DNA from: Xanthobacteraceae bacterium
GTDB taxonomy: Bacteria > Pseudomonadota > Alphaproteobacteria > Rhizobiales > Xanthobacteraceae
Assembly: GCA_030043285.1 (NCBI GenBank)
Contig: JASHXZ010000324.1
Span: 1-12,593, forward strand
Length of the DNA stretch: 12,593 nucleotides
Direction: 5' to 3'
The translations under genes were made by a program, and so were the position numbers. Positions 1-7,257 of this stretch are shown here, piece by piece. The notes below the pieces were generated by a model. It made no database searches. It was not told the DNA's origin and saw nothing but the letters and a program-made list of their open reading frames with translations. The stretch's first letter is position 1; each line of letters opens with the position of its first letter.

Positions 1-293
1 CCGGAGGCGAACTCGATCGCCGAGTAGAACAGCACGTTGATCATCAGCATCGGCCGGCGGCCCCAGCGGTCGGCAGCGCGGCCGAACAGGAAGGCGCCGA
101 CCGGCCGCATGGCCAACGTGAGCAGGAGCGCGAAGGTGACGTCGGTGATCTCGGTATGGAATTCCTGGGCGATGTCCTTGAGCACGAACACCATCAGGAA
201 AAAGTCGAAAGCGTCCAGCGCCCAACCGAGAAAGCTCGCCGCGACGACGTGTTTCTGCTCGCTGGTCCAGCCCGACAGCGCCGCAATGCGCAT
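1..293 (-). CDS. MFS transporter, N-terminal part (runs off the left edge)
   Basis: This is the first 97 codons of an inner-membrane secondary transporter; the rest lies beyond position 1. The visible protein has a short cytoplasmic start and a first membrane segment at about residues 17-39 containing GWALDAFDFF. A second segment follows at about 52-72. The classical MFS motif A of the loop between helices 2 and 3 is at 71-81 (GRAADRWGRRP), and a third helix begins at about 83. The GWxLDxFDFF start resembles MFS carriers of organic acids, sialic acid or sugars, but the substrate cannot be read from this fragment. The ATG at 293 is chosen because GGGAGGAA sits 5 bases upstream. The gene has the same orientation as the trehalose/glycogen operon but lies 485 bases downstream of it, behind its own structured leader, so it is probably a separate transcription unit. 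The family call is firm; the substrate is unknown. Confidence 0.85.
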   Translation of the reverse strand, partial: MRIAALSGWTSEQKHVVAASFLGWALDAFDFFLMVFVLKDIAQEFHTEITDVTFALLLTLAMRPVGAFLFGRAADRWGRRPMLMINVLFYSAIEFAS

Positions 294-298
294 GGCCG

Positions 299-306
299 TT
301 CCTCCC
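299..306 (-). promoter_or_regulatory. Ribosome binding site of the MFS gene
   Basis: The minus strand reads GGGAGGAA here, five bases before the ATG at 293. It is the best Shine-Dalgarno match near this gene and fixes its start. Confidence 0.7.
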
Positions 307-351
307 GATGGATCGCAATGGCGGCTTGCATCATGAACGCGCCATGCCGCT

Positions 352-398
352 GCTGCAAACCCAACGGACGCAGCCACGCATCGTTCCAGGGTTGCAGC
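352..398. repeat. Imperfect inverted repeat in the MFS leader
   Basis: GCTGCAA (352-358) pairs with TTGCAGC (392-398). After a single unpaired A at 359, CCC (360-362) pairs with GGG (389-391). AACG (363-366) can pair further with CGTT (382-385) across a 3-base bulge. The result is a dyad of about 14 base pairs, 59-105 bases upstream of the MFS start codon. It could be an operator or a leader-RNA hairpin; no family of sites is recognised. Confidence 0.4.
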
Positions 399-454
399 TA
401 AGGCGGCCCTTTCGCGGGCCGGTAGCTTCAGCCGACCAGATCGATCTTGAAGCC

Positions 455-478
455 CGAGCGCTGCAGCACGAGCGCTCG
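455..478. repeat. Perfect 8-bp inverted repeat
   Basis: CGAGCGCT (455-462) and AGCGCTCG (471-478) are exact reverse complements separated by 8 bases. No T-run follows on either strand, so it does not look like an intrinsic terminator. It lies about 160 bases upstream of the MFS start and could be a regulator site or a leader hairpin. Confidence 0.4.
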
Positions 479-574
479 CCGCCCGTGACAGCCGCAGCGT
501 TAAAGTCGTGCTTCGGAATAAATGCGCCTTGCGCCTTGCAAATGAAGAATCGCGGGCCGGTCGCAACTCCGGCT

Positions 575-614
575 GGCCACTTTTTCGCTACCTACGCACC
601 GTGAGGTAGTGGCC
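575..614. repeat. Nested inverted repeat
   Basis: GGCCA (575-579) pairs with TGGCC (610-614). Directly inside it, CTACCT (588-593) pairs with AGGTAG (604-609) around a 10-base loop. The left arm carries an 8-base insert that includes TTTTT. Both arms are perfect, giving 11 base pairs in total. The function is unknown. Confidence 0.35.
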
Positions 615-650
615 GCTGCGTACGGATGTCCGCGTTGGGTACCCTCAATC

Positions 651-669
651 GAAAAGCCCCCCGGCTCCC
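651..669 (-). terminator. Weak candidate intrinsic terminator after treY
   Basis: On the minus strand AGCC and GGCT form a 4-bp stem around GGGG, followed by TTTC. The stem is short and sits more than 100 bases past the treY stop codon, so this is only a candidate end for the operon transcript. No better terminator is visible between the treY stop and the MFS leader. Confidence 0.2.
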
Positions 670-778
670 GTGCGTTCCATGCTGCGTGTCTGCATTCCAC
701 GCCGCCGCGATCGCGAATCAAACTAAGCGCAAATCAAGTTTACACAAGAGGCAATTGAGAACCACACATAATAGGCAT

Positions 779-3412
779 TTATGGCATGCGCTGCCGCGTG
801 TTGGGCTCCAACGACAAGACAGCGATGGGCATGCGGCCGAGCAGTTGTTGCGCTGCGATAGGCGAGGCGAGCGAGACCGTTCTTTCGGGCCTCAAGACAT
901 CCAAAAAGATGCCGTTGAGCTCACGGGGGATTGCGACGCGCGTTTCGCTGCACTGCAATACATGAAGCCCGCCGGAATCGCTCTCGGCACGTCGCATGTT
1001 GAATCGGCAAAATGCCACGATCACCGCGGCGTCTGTCGATGTCCTCGCAAATGCCACCACGCGTTCGGCTTGGGGCCCCGAGGTCGCCAGCGGCACGTAC
1101 TTTCCCGCGGAAAATAGTCCCGGCATTCTCTTTCGCAGCGCAAGAGTGCGCGCCACGACAAATTGCTTGACGCGACCGTCCTGCCAGGTCGCCAGCAGTT
1201 CGTCCAAGGACGCCGTCCCAAGCGATCTCCGCCGCGCCGCAAAATCGACGGCCGAACGATTATCGGGATCGACGAGGCTCAAGTCCCAATATTCACAGCC
1301 TTGATAGATGTCGGGCACGCCGGGCGCGGTGAGCTTGACCAGCATCTGGGCCAGTCCGTTGGCGGCGCCTGCAGCCGCAATCCGCCGCGCGAACGCCGCA
1401 AGCTCCGCCAACAGCGCGGAGCCGCCGCCAAACAACCAGGCAATATAGTCAGCGGCGGCACGCTCGTACGCCTCATTGGGCGCCGACCAATCGGTGTGCA
1501 CCTTGGCCTCGCGCAGCGCTTTGCGCTGCCATGCCGCGACCCGGTCCGCAAAGGCGGCGAGCCCGGCTTGGTCGGTGACCTCGAGGCCATGCGGCCAGGC
1601 ACCGACCACGATCTGAAACAGCATCGCGAGGTTTCCGCCGCTCGGCATCGGGTCAGCCGCGACGGCCGTGCGCGACGATTGGCTCAACGCGATCCATCGC
1701 TCGACTGCGCGCGCCCAGTCTTGCGGAATTTCGCTCAAGACAGCGAGCCGCGCCCGCACGTCCTCACCGCGTTTATGGTCGTGCGTGGCGGTCGCCAGCA
1801 TCGCGTGCGGAAATGCCGCCAAACGCTCATCCATTAGCCGGTGAAATTCACCTGCCGAACATGCGAACACGCGCAGATCGAAACCGACATCGTTGCGCGA
1901 CAGCAGAGCGCCATAGCGATAGAACGCGGTGTCCTCCACCGCCTTGGCGCAAAGCGGCGCGCTCAATTGCTCGAAGCGAGCGAGCGCAACATTTTGCAGC
2001 TGATCGAGCGAAGGATGAATGTTGTCGCCGACAAGCCAGTTGCCGAACGCCAGCAGAAGCTGCCGGTCGCCAGGCAAGCAGGTTTCTGTGGCCCGCGCGA
2101 TGGCTCGCGAAAGAAACACCTGATCGGCCGGCGAGGTTTTTTGATCCACCCGAGCGTAAATCCGGTAAACCCGGAACGACACCAGGATTTCGGTCAAGCA
2201 GCGCCGAATGGCAGCTCGTGAATAATCGCGGGTTGCCAGACGGCTTTGCGCGAGGGTGGAGAGCGTCTCGACCAAAGCCTCGCGTTGGGCAAAAAAGCTT
2301 CGCTCCAGAATTTGGCGCCGGGCCAGCTCTTCTTCCACCTCGAAATCGCCGAGCCTGCCGCTGACCCGCTGCCACAGATCGCGCAGCGCCGGCCCGCCAC
2401 TCTGGTCGTGGAGGACCGCGCTCACGTCATCCATGAAGTCGTATCCGGTGGTGCCGTCGGTGTGCCATCGCCCTGGCAGGACTTCGTCGCGCGCCAAGAT
2501 CTTCTCCACGACGATGTAAGCCTCGCCCTTGGGCGTGCCGGGCGGGCGCTTCCTGTCGAGCGCGCGCAGGCGCTGGCGCAGCGCGCAGCAGTATTTTTCC
2601 GGGTCTGTCAAGCCGTCGATATGATCGACACGTACGCCGTCGATCAAGCCTTCGCCGTAGAGCGCAAACAGCTTCGCGTGCACCGCTTCGAATACGTCCT
2701 CGTCCTCGACCCGGAGCGCGACAAGCTCGTTGATGTCGAAGAAACGCCGCCAATTGATCTCGTCGTTGGCGGTGCGCCACCAGGCGAGGCGATAATGCTG
2801 CTGCTCCAACAACTCATGGAGCCGTTCGCGACCGTGCGCCGAACCTGCATCGAGGTCACACAGCGCCGCCTCGCTTAGAGCCTGGCCCGGCGCGAGTGGA
2901 AACACGTGATCGAAATAGCGGATGACGAACGACGATCGCTCGGTGTCGCGGCCAGGCGTGATCTCGCCGGCTTCGAGCGCTTCGCCATAGGGGCGACCCA
3001 GAACCGGCAGCAAGATCTTGTTTGCCAGGCCGCGGTTCGGCGGCTCCCAGTCGATGTCGAAATAATGTGCGTAAGCGCTGTCGCGGCCATGCTTCAACAC
3101 ATCCGTCCACCAGGCGTTCTCGCTGCCGGTCGCCATGTGGTTCGGTACGATGTCGACGATCAGGCCGAGCTCATGGCGGCGCAGCGCGACGACAAACCGG
3201 CGGAATGCATCCTCGCCGCCGAGTTCGGGATTGATGTGCGCGAGGTCGACCGCATCGTAGCCGTGCATCGAGCCGCGCCGCGCGGTCATAATGGGCGACG
3301 CATAGATATGACTGATGCCGAGCGCCGCAAAGTAAGGCGCCAACGCGCCCGCATCCGCAAAGGTGAAGCCGCGGTGCAACTGCAGCCGCATGGTGGCGCG
3401 CGGGGGGCTCAC
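779..3412 (-). CDS. treY: Maltooligosyl trehalose synthase
   Basis: This cytoplasmic GH13 enzyme converts the reducing-end alpha-1,4 link of a malto-oligosaccharide into an alpha,alpha-1,1 link, giving maltooligosyl trehalose for TreZ. With the chosen start it has 877 residues, normal for TreY. Visible catalytic regions are DIVPNH (87-92), GVRVDH (259-264, nucleophile Asp263), VVEKIL (301-306, acid Glu303) and TATHDHKRGEDVRAR (541-555, His544-Asp545). PGVPDIYQG towards the C-terminus is also typical. The GTG at 3412 is chosen because it overlaps the malQ stop as GTGA and has AAGGGG six bases upstream. An ATG at 3391 begins MRLQLHRGFTF and is the main alternative; the open frame extending to 3505 would add an unlikely Arg/Cys-rich tail inside malQ. 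It is the last gene of the operon and ends in TAA at 779. TreY is distinguished from other GH13 enzymes by its length and by region IV. Confidence 0.95.
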   Translation of the reverse strand: MSPPRATMRLQLHRGFTFADAGALAPYFAALGISHIYASPIMTARRGSMHGYDAVDLAHINPELGGEDAFRRFVVALRRHELGLIVDIVPNHMATGSENAWWTDVLKHGRDSAYAHYFDIDWEPPNRGLANKILLPVLGRPYGEALEAGEITPGRDTERSSFVIRYFDHVFPLAPGQALSEAALCDLDAGSAHGRERLHELLEQQHYRLAWWRTANDEINWRRFFDINELVALRVEDEDVFEAVHAKLFALYGEGLIDGVRVDHIDGLTDPEKYCCALRQRLRALDRKRPPGTPKGEAYIVVEKILARDEVLPGRWHTDGTTGYDFMDDVSAVLHDQSGGPALRDLWQRVSGRLGDFEVEEELARRQILERSFFAQREALVETLSTLAQSRLATRDYSRAAIRRCLTEILVSFRVYRIYARVDQKTSPADQVFLSRAIARATETCLPGDRQLLLAFGNWLVGDNIHPSLDQLQNVALARFEQLSAPLCAKAVEDTAFYRYGALLSRNDVGFDLRVFACSAGEFHRLMDERLAAFPHAMLATATHDHKRGEDVRARLAVLSEIPQDWARAVERWIALSQSSRTAVAADPMPSGGNLAMLFQIVVGAWPHGLEVTDQAGLAAFADRVAAWQRKALREAKVHTDWSAPNEAYERAAADYIAWLFGGGSALLAELAAFARRIAAAGAANGLAQMLVKLTAPGVPDIYQGCEYWDLSLVDPDNRSAVDFAARRRSLGTASLDELLATWQDGRVKQFVVARTLALRKRMPGLFSAGKYVPLATSGPQAERVVAFARTSTDAAVIVAFCRFNMRRAESDSGGLHVLQCSETRVAIPRELNGIFLDVLRPERTVSLASPIAAQQLLGRMPIAVLSLEPNTRQRMP

Positions 3413-5481
3413 GGCGCACCCCTTTTTACGAGCGATGAGACACGCTTGTGCACATCGGGTGAATCGAGGAGTTCGCCGGCATCGCCAGGATAGCGACGGC
3501 GCCAATTCGGGTGTTCGTCGATCGTGCCCGGAAGGTTCGGTTGCTCCGCGCTGGCGAGCGCGTCCTCCAGCGGCAGCAAAGCGAGCCGTGATGGCGTTGA
3601 GGCGATGAATTTGACGGCCGCATCGGCGGCCCTCCTGTCGTCATCCGCGGCAGGCAAATCGCCGTCGGCCACTTTGGCCGACGCAAAGGCGCGCCATAGC
3701 GCTTTGCGGTCCGTATTTCGTTCCGCCTCGGCCTGCGCCGGATCGGCGAGCGCGCCGAGCCGCGCCCGCATTTTCAGATCGCAGCCGCGCCACCAGCCTG
3801 CGACGGTCGGCAGGTCATGCGTCGACGTCATGGCGATCGCTTCAGGCGGCCAAACGGACGGCGGTCTGAAACGCTTATTGGTGCGCTCGAACCACAGCAC
3901 GTTCATGCCGTAAATGCCGGCGCGTTTGAGACGAGCGCGAAAGCCGCGCGGCACTGTGCCGAGATCTTCGCCGATCACGACGGCACGGTAACGATGCGAT
4001 TCCAGCGCGGTGAGCCGAAACAGATCATCGAGCGGATAAGTGAGGTAAGCGCCCTCCGCGGATTTGGCGCCTTCCGGAATGACCCAAATCCGCATGAAGC
4101 CCATGACATGATCGATGCGCACGCCGCCGGCATGCCGCAGGCAGGCGCGAAGCGTCGCGATGAGCGGCCCAAATCCCACCTCACGCAGCGCATAGGGCGA
4201 AAACGTCGTCAGTCCCCAACTCTGTCCGTCGAGATTGAATAAATCCGGTGGCGCGCCGATTTGCAGACCGCCAAGCAGCGTTTCGCTGCTGGCCCAGGCA
4301 TAGCTGCCGCTGGGACTCATGCCGACTGCGAGATCGGCAATCAGACCGATCCGCATCCCGTCGGCCTTCGCTTGCTGCTGGGCGTTGGCGAAGGAGCGGT
4401 CGGCGATCCACTGCAAAAAAATGTGAAACAGAACGTCGCGCCGATTGTCTTGGGCAAAACGCTGCACCGCGTCGCCATGCGGATCGCGCCACGGCGCCGG
4501 CCAACTCTGCCAATGCCACGCCGCAGGATCGCCTTTGAGCCGCGCCGCATGCAGCGCCTCAAACAAAGCATGCTGCTCGAGCGCGGCGCCGGCGGCTGCG
4601 CGGAAGGCGGCGAAATCGACGGCAACATTGGTGGTTGAAGTACCGGTGAGATCATGCGCGACGAAATCATCAAATAAACGGCGCAGCAGCGTCATCTTGT
4701 TCCGGGCTGCTCTAGGCCAATCGATCAGCGGCTCTGTCTCGATCGCGCGCGCGTCGTCGAGGTCAGCTGCGCTCCTCGCGCGTTCGACGCGAGCGTCATC
4801 AAATACTGAAGCAGGATCAGCCAGGAGCGGATTATAGAAGAGCCGGTTCGACGGCGAATAAGGGCTGAAATGACTGTGATCCGCGCTGAACAAGGCATGG
4901 GCCGGGCTGAGACTGAGCGCCGCGACGCCGAGTGCGGCGGCGTGCCGCGCCAGCGCGCCGACCCCCGACATATCGCCGATACCGCAATCTCCCGGACGGC
5001 GTAGCCCGTAGATCTGCGCCGTAAGTCCCGCCAAACGCTCGCCGGGCGCGACGTCGTCGATGCTCAGGCAGCGCGGCGGGCTGACCGCGAGCGCAAGCCG
5101 CGTCGGCCCGATCTCGAGCGTATGGTAGCCGATCGTTTGCACCGGTCGCACACTGATGCCGCGCGCGGTGCGGCGCACGGCGAGGTCCGCAACGCTGCCG
5201 TCCTCGCGCGTCAGGCGCGCGGTCGTCCGCTCGCCGGCGGCATGAATAGGCAGCAGGATTGATTGATCTACCGTGGCGGTGACAAGCGACGGCAGCTGCT
5301 GGCGCTCCAACATATGCCGGCTGTGCGCCAAATGCGTTGCGCTGTCGCACGGCAACCGCATGGCCGCGAGAATACGGCGAAGCGAATCGAGCGGCACGTC
5401 ATGCCGGTTGTTGGCGTAATCGGCCCATTGCACCGCGATTCCGGCGCGGCGCGCCAGCTCGCGAACCGCCGCGTCATCCAT
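3409..5481 (-). CDS. malQ: 4-alpha-glucanotransferase (amylomaltase)
   Basis: This GH77 enzyme transfers alpha-1,4-glucan segments between malto-oligosaccharides, releasing glucose and lengthening acceptors in the cytoplasm. Here it probably converts short GlgX products into chains long enough for TreY. The protein has 690 residues, typical for proteobacterial MalQ, with an N-terminal beta domain (about 1-140). Family signatures are SPYSPSNRLFYNPLL (206-220), the catalytic motif GGVRIDH (452-458, nucleophile Asp457), IGEDLG (503-508, Glu505) and STHDLPT (553-559, His555-Asp556). The C-terminal NLPGTIDEHPNWRRR (649-663) is also characteristic. The ATG at 5481 overlaps the treZ stop by 8 bases and begins MDDAAVRELARRAGI, as expected for the family. 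An upstream extension to 5589 lies inside treZ and is Arg/Cys-rich. There is no clear Shine-Dalgarno sequence, so translation probably depends on coupling to treZ. Its place between treZ and treY separates two genes that are often adjacent. Confidence 0.95.
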   Translation of the reverse strand: MDDAAVRELARRAGIAVQWADYANNRHDVPLDSLRRILAAMRLPCDSATHLAHSRHMLERQQLPSLVTATVDQSILLPIHAAGERTTARLTREDGSVADLAVRRTARGISVRPVQTIGYHTLEIGPTRLALAVSPPRCLSIDDVAPGERLAGLTAQIYGLRRPGDCGIGDMSGVGALARHAAALGVAALSLSPAHALFSADHSHFSPYSPSNRLFYNPLLADPASVFDDARVERARSAADLDDARAIETEPLIDWPRAARNKMTLLRRLFDDFVAHDLTGTSTTNVAVDFAAFRAAAGAALEQHALFEALHAARLKGDPAAWHWQSWPAPWRDPHGDAVQRFAQDNRRDVLFHIFLQWIADRSFANAQQQAKADGMRIGLIADLAVGMSPSGSYAWASSETLLGGLQIGAPPDLFNLDGQSWGLTTFSPYALREVGFGPLIATLRACLRHAGGVRIDHVMGFMRIWVIPEGAKSAEGAYLTYPLDDLFRLTALESHRYRAVVIGEDLGTVPRGFRARLKRAGIYGMNVLWFERTNKRFRPPSVWPPEAIAMTSTHDLPTVAGWWRGCDLKMRARLGALADPAQAEAERNTDRKALWRAFASAKVADGDLPAADDDRRAADAAVKFIASTPSRLALLPLEDALASAEQPNLPGTIDEHPNWRRRYPGDAGELLDSPDVHKRVSSLVKRGAP
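3419..3424 (-). promoter_or_regulatory. Ribosome binding site of treY
   Basis: The minus strand reads AAGGGG, six bases before the GTG at 3412, preceded by a short A-run. It supports the GTG start over the longer open frame. Part of the region can pair in a weak hairpin around the start codon (3392-3420). Confidence 0.5.
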
Positions 5482-5503
5482 CGGAAGCCAACAGCGCGAC
5501 GGT
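5465..5503 (-). promoter_or_regulatory. Potential mRNA hairpin around the malQ start
   Basis: On the minus strand ACCGTCGCG (5503-5495) can pair with CGCGGCGGT (5473-5465): nine pairs including one G-U. The 21-base loop holds both the treZ stop (5476-5474) and the malQ ATG (5481-5479). It may support termination-reinitiation coupling. In GC-rich DNA a single stem of this size can occur by chance. Confidence 0.3.
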
Positions 5504-7240
5504 GGTATACGGCTCGAGGCGGCCGCTCCGCACTGCGCGCGCAGCCGATTCCGAGGAACTGAACAGCAAGCGCTGCGCCTGCGCCGCAACAGCGGCAGGC
5601 TCAGCCGCCAAATTGCTCGCCAGCGTCAGTATCGCGCCATCGCCCATGCGCCAGCGCGCCAGCACGGCGGCAGCGCCGACGGCGCTGGCAGCGAGTGCGC
5701 GGGCGCCATCGAGACGCGGTACGATCTCGCTCTGCCGCAGCGCCAGCAAATGCCGGTACAGGTTCGCGCGCCGCCCGGCTTCGGGCGCATATGGCAACGG
5801 CCGCGATTGCTCGAACGTCGCGAGCGCATTGGGATCGGGAATCTTGGCAAGATGCTGCGGCTCGGAAAAGTACGCAAAGCGTGCAAACTCGCGGTGCCTG
5901 CCGTCGCGCACCGCCTGGGCAAGCTCGGGATTATGGTCGGTGAAGAACAAAAACGGCGAGCGGCTCGCCTCTTCCTCACCCATGAACACCAGCGGCATTT
6001 GCGGGCACAATAGCTGCAATGCGATGGCGGCCTCGAGCGCTTCCGGACGCGTCAACGCAGTCAATCGCTCGCCGAAGGCGCGGTTGCCGATCTGGTCGTG
6101 GTTTTGCAGGAACAGCACGAACGCGGTCGGCGGCAGTTGCGCACTCGGCGTACCGCGCCGCTCGCCGTCGCGATACGCCGACGGCTCGCCCTGGTAGATG
6201 AATCCGTCCTTGAGGCAGCGGGCAAGCCGCGCCGCAGGCGCGTCGGCATAGTCGGCGTAATAGCCTTCATGTTCGCCGGTCAGAAGAACGTGCAGCACGT
6301 GATGGCCATCGTCGTTCCACTGCGCGTCGAAATCGCCGGCCAAGTGGCTGGCGGTGTTGTTATCATTCTCCAGCACAAGATGAACGTGCCGGTCCGGCGC
6401 AACGGTGCGGCGCAGTTCGGCGGCCATTTCGTCGAGCCAATCCGGGTCGGCGATGGCATGGACCGCATCGAAGCGCAGGCCGTCGAAACGGTACTCGATC
6501 AGCCAATACAATGCGTTCTCGATGAAAAAGCGCCGCACCTCGCGGCGGCGAAAATCGAGCGCCTCGCCCCATGGTGTCGCGACGTCATCGCGAAACATTT
6601 GCGGGGCGTAGAGGTGGAGATAATTTCCGTCGGGCCCGAAATGGTTGTAGACGACGTCCAAAAAAATCATCAGGCCGTGCGCATGCGCGGCATCGACCAG
6701 CGCCTTGAGTGCATCGGGCGGGCCGTAGCTTGATTGCGGCGCGAACGGCAGAACGCCGTCGTAGCCCCAATTGCGCGCGCCGGGAAACTCGGCGATCGGC
6801 ATCAGCTCGATCGCGGTAAACCCGAGTTCGGCAAGCCGCGGCAGTTCGCGGGCGACGCCGGCGAAGCCACCGAGCAGGCCGACATGCAGTTCGTATGTGA
6901 TCGTGTCGCGCCACGGCCGGCCGCGCCATTCGGTCTGGCGCCAGCGATAGGCGCCCGGATCGACGACGACGCTGTCGCCGTGCACGTCGCCGGCCTGCGC
7001 GCGTGCCGCGGGATCCGGCACCCGCATGCCGTCTTGCAGCATGTAGCGATAACGCGTGCCGGCGGTGCAAGCGGCCTCAACCTCGAACCATCCGTGCGCA
7101 TCGCGTTGCATCGGCAGCGGCTCGTGGCCGGCGATGGCGACCGACACGCTGCGCTGCGCCGGCGCCCAAATGCGAAATTGCGTGCGCCCGGGCGCGATGA
7201 GGTTGGCCCCGAAGGGCAGCTGCCAGCGCGACGCGCTCAT
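5474..7240 (-). CDS. treZ: Malto-oligosyltrehalose trehalohydrolase
   Basis: This cytoplasmic GH13 hydrolase cuts the alpha-1,4 bond next to the trehalose end of maltooligosyl trehalose, the TreY product, and frees trehalose. The protein has 588 residues, the usual TreZ length. An N-terminal CBM48/E-set-like domain covers about 10-100 (FRIWAPAQRSVSVAI at 22-36), followed by the catalytic barrel. Motifs are YELHVG (116-121), DVVYNH (195-200), GLRFDAVH (254-261, nucleophile Asp258), LVLEND (288-293, acid Glu291) and QNHDQIGNR (379-387, His381-Asp382). GEEEASRSPFLFFTDH (421-436) is also TreZ-like. The ATG at 7240 forms an ATGA overlap with the glgX stop and begins right before the expected N-terminal strand. 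The frame open to 7474 would add 78 implausible residues inside glgX. No Shine-Dalgarno sequence is evident, and the start codon sits in a strong predicted hairpin (7220-7257). Confidence 0.95.
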   Translation of the reverse strand: MSASRWQLPFGANLIAPGRTQFRIWAPAQRSVSVAIAGHEPLPMQRDAHGWFEVEAACTAGTRYRYMLQDGMRVPDPAARAQAGDVHGDSVVVDPGAYRWRQTEWRGRPWRDTITYELHVGLLGGFAGVARELPRLAELGFTAIELMPIAEFPGARNWGYDGVLPFAPQSSYGPPDALKALVDAAHAHGLMIFLDVVYNHFGPDGNYLHLYAPQMFRDDVATPWGEALDFRRREVRRFFIENALYWLIEYRFDGLRFDAVHAIADPDWLDEMAAELRRTVAPDRHVHLVLENDNNTASHLAGDFDAQWNDDGHHVLHVLLTGEHEGYYADYADAPAARLARCLKDGFIYQGEPSAYRDGERRGTPSAQLPPTAFVLFLQNHDQIGNRAFGERLTALTRPEALEAAIALQLLCPQMPLVFMGEEEASRSPFLFFTDHNPELAQAVRDGRHREFARFAYFSEPQHLAKIPDPNALATFEQSRPLPYAPEAGRRANLYRHLLALRQSEIVPRLDGARALAASAVGAAAVLARWRMGDGAILTLASNLAAEPAAVAAQAQRLLFSSSESAARAVRSGRLEPYTTVALLASDG

Positions 7241-7257
7241 TGGGTCGGCGCCGGCAG
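7220..7257 (-). promoter_or_regulatory. Strong potential mRNA hairpin enclosing the treZ start
   Basis: On the minus strand CTGCCGGCG (7257-7249) and CGAC (7247-7244) pair with GTCG (7232-7229) and CGCTGGCAG (7228-7220). This gives 13 base pairs with one G-U pair and one bulged C at 7248. The 11-base loop holds the treZ ATG (7240-7238) and the overlapping glgX stop. The left arm lies in the last codons of glgX and the right arm in the first codons of treZ. The likely effect is to make treZ initiation depend on ribosomes finishing glgX. Confidence 0.45.

Larger units (their letters stand above)
294..778. other. Non-coding region between treY and the MFS gene
   Basis: These 485 bases hold no convincing gene. 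Open frames on either strand have arginine/cysteine-rich compositions and no recognisable motif. The region serves as the 3' flank of the treY operon and the 5' leader and promoter region of the MFS gene. It contains inverted repeats at 352-398, 404-421, 455-478 and 575-614, a weak terminator candidate at 651-669, a tandem GCGCCTT pair at 524-537, and an AT-rich stretch at about 713-780. No promoter hexamers with good spacing stand out, which is usual for GC-rich alphaproteobacteria. Confidence 0.6.

Noticed and set aside
524..537. Tandem GCGCCTT pair
   Set aside because: Only two 7-base units; too short to call a functional repeat.
554..585. Plus-strand terminator-like GCCGG/CCGGC stem followed by TTTTT
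   Set aside because: The T-run starts eight bases after the stem, and no plus-strand gene lies upstream for it to terminate.
500..721. Minus-strand 73-residue open frame in the intergenic region
   Set aside because: No ribosome binding site, no recognisable domain and an atypical composition. It spans the nested dyad and the terminator candidate, so it is more likely non-coding.
626..1117. Plus-strand open frame beginning MSALGTLNRK, overlapping the 3' end of treY
   Set aside because: It is antisense to conserved treY over much of its length and rich in Arg, Cys and His, with no motif. Its start vaguely recalls spurious frames from dispersed repeats in Bradyrhizobium-type genomes, but I cannot verify that.
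2246..2878. Long plus-strand open frames antisense to treY (also 8320-9339 against glgX, 7240-8235 against treZ/glgX, and 10783-11580 against glgB)
   Set aside because: Long antisense frames are expected in GC-rich genes. The minus-strand proteins carry full catalytic motifs, while these frames show no family features.
3413..3505. Longer N-terminus for treY (similar extensions exist for malQ to 5589 and treZ to 7474)
   Set aside because: The extra residues lie inside the upstream gene, are Arg/Cys-rich and do not match the families. Overlapping stop/start signals favour the shorter proteins.
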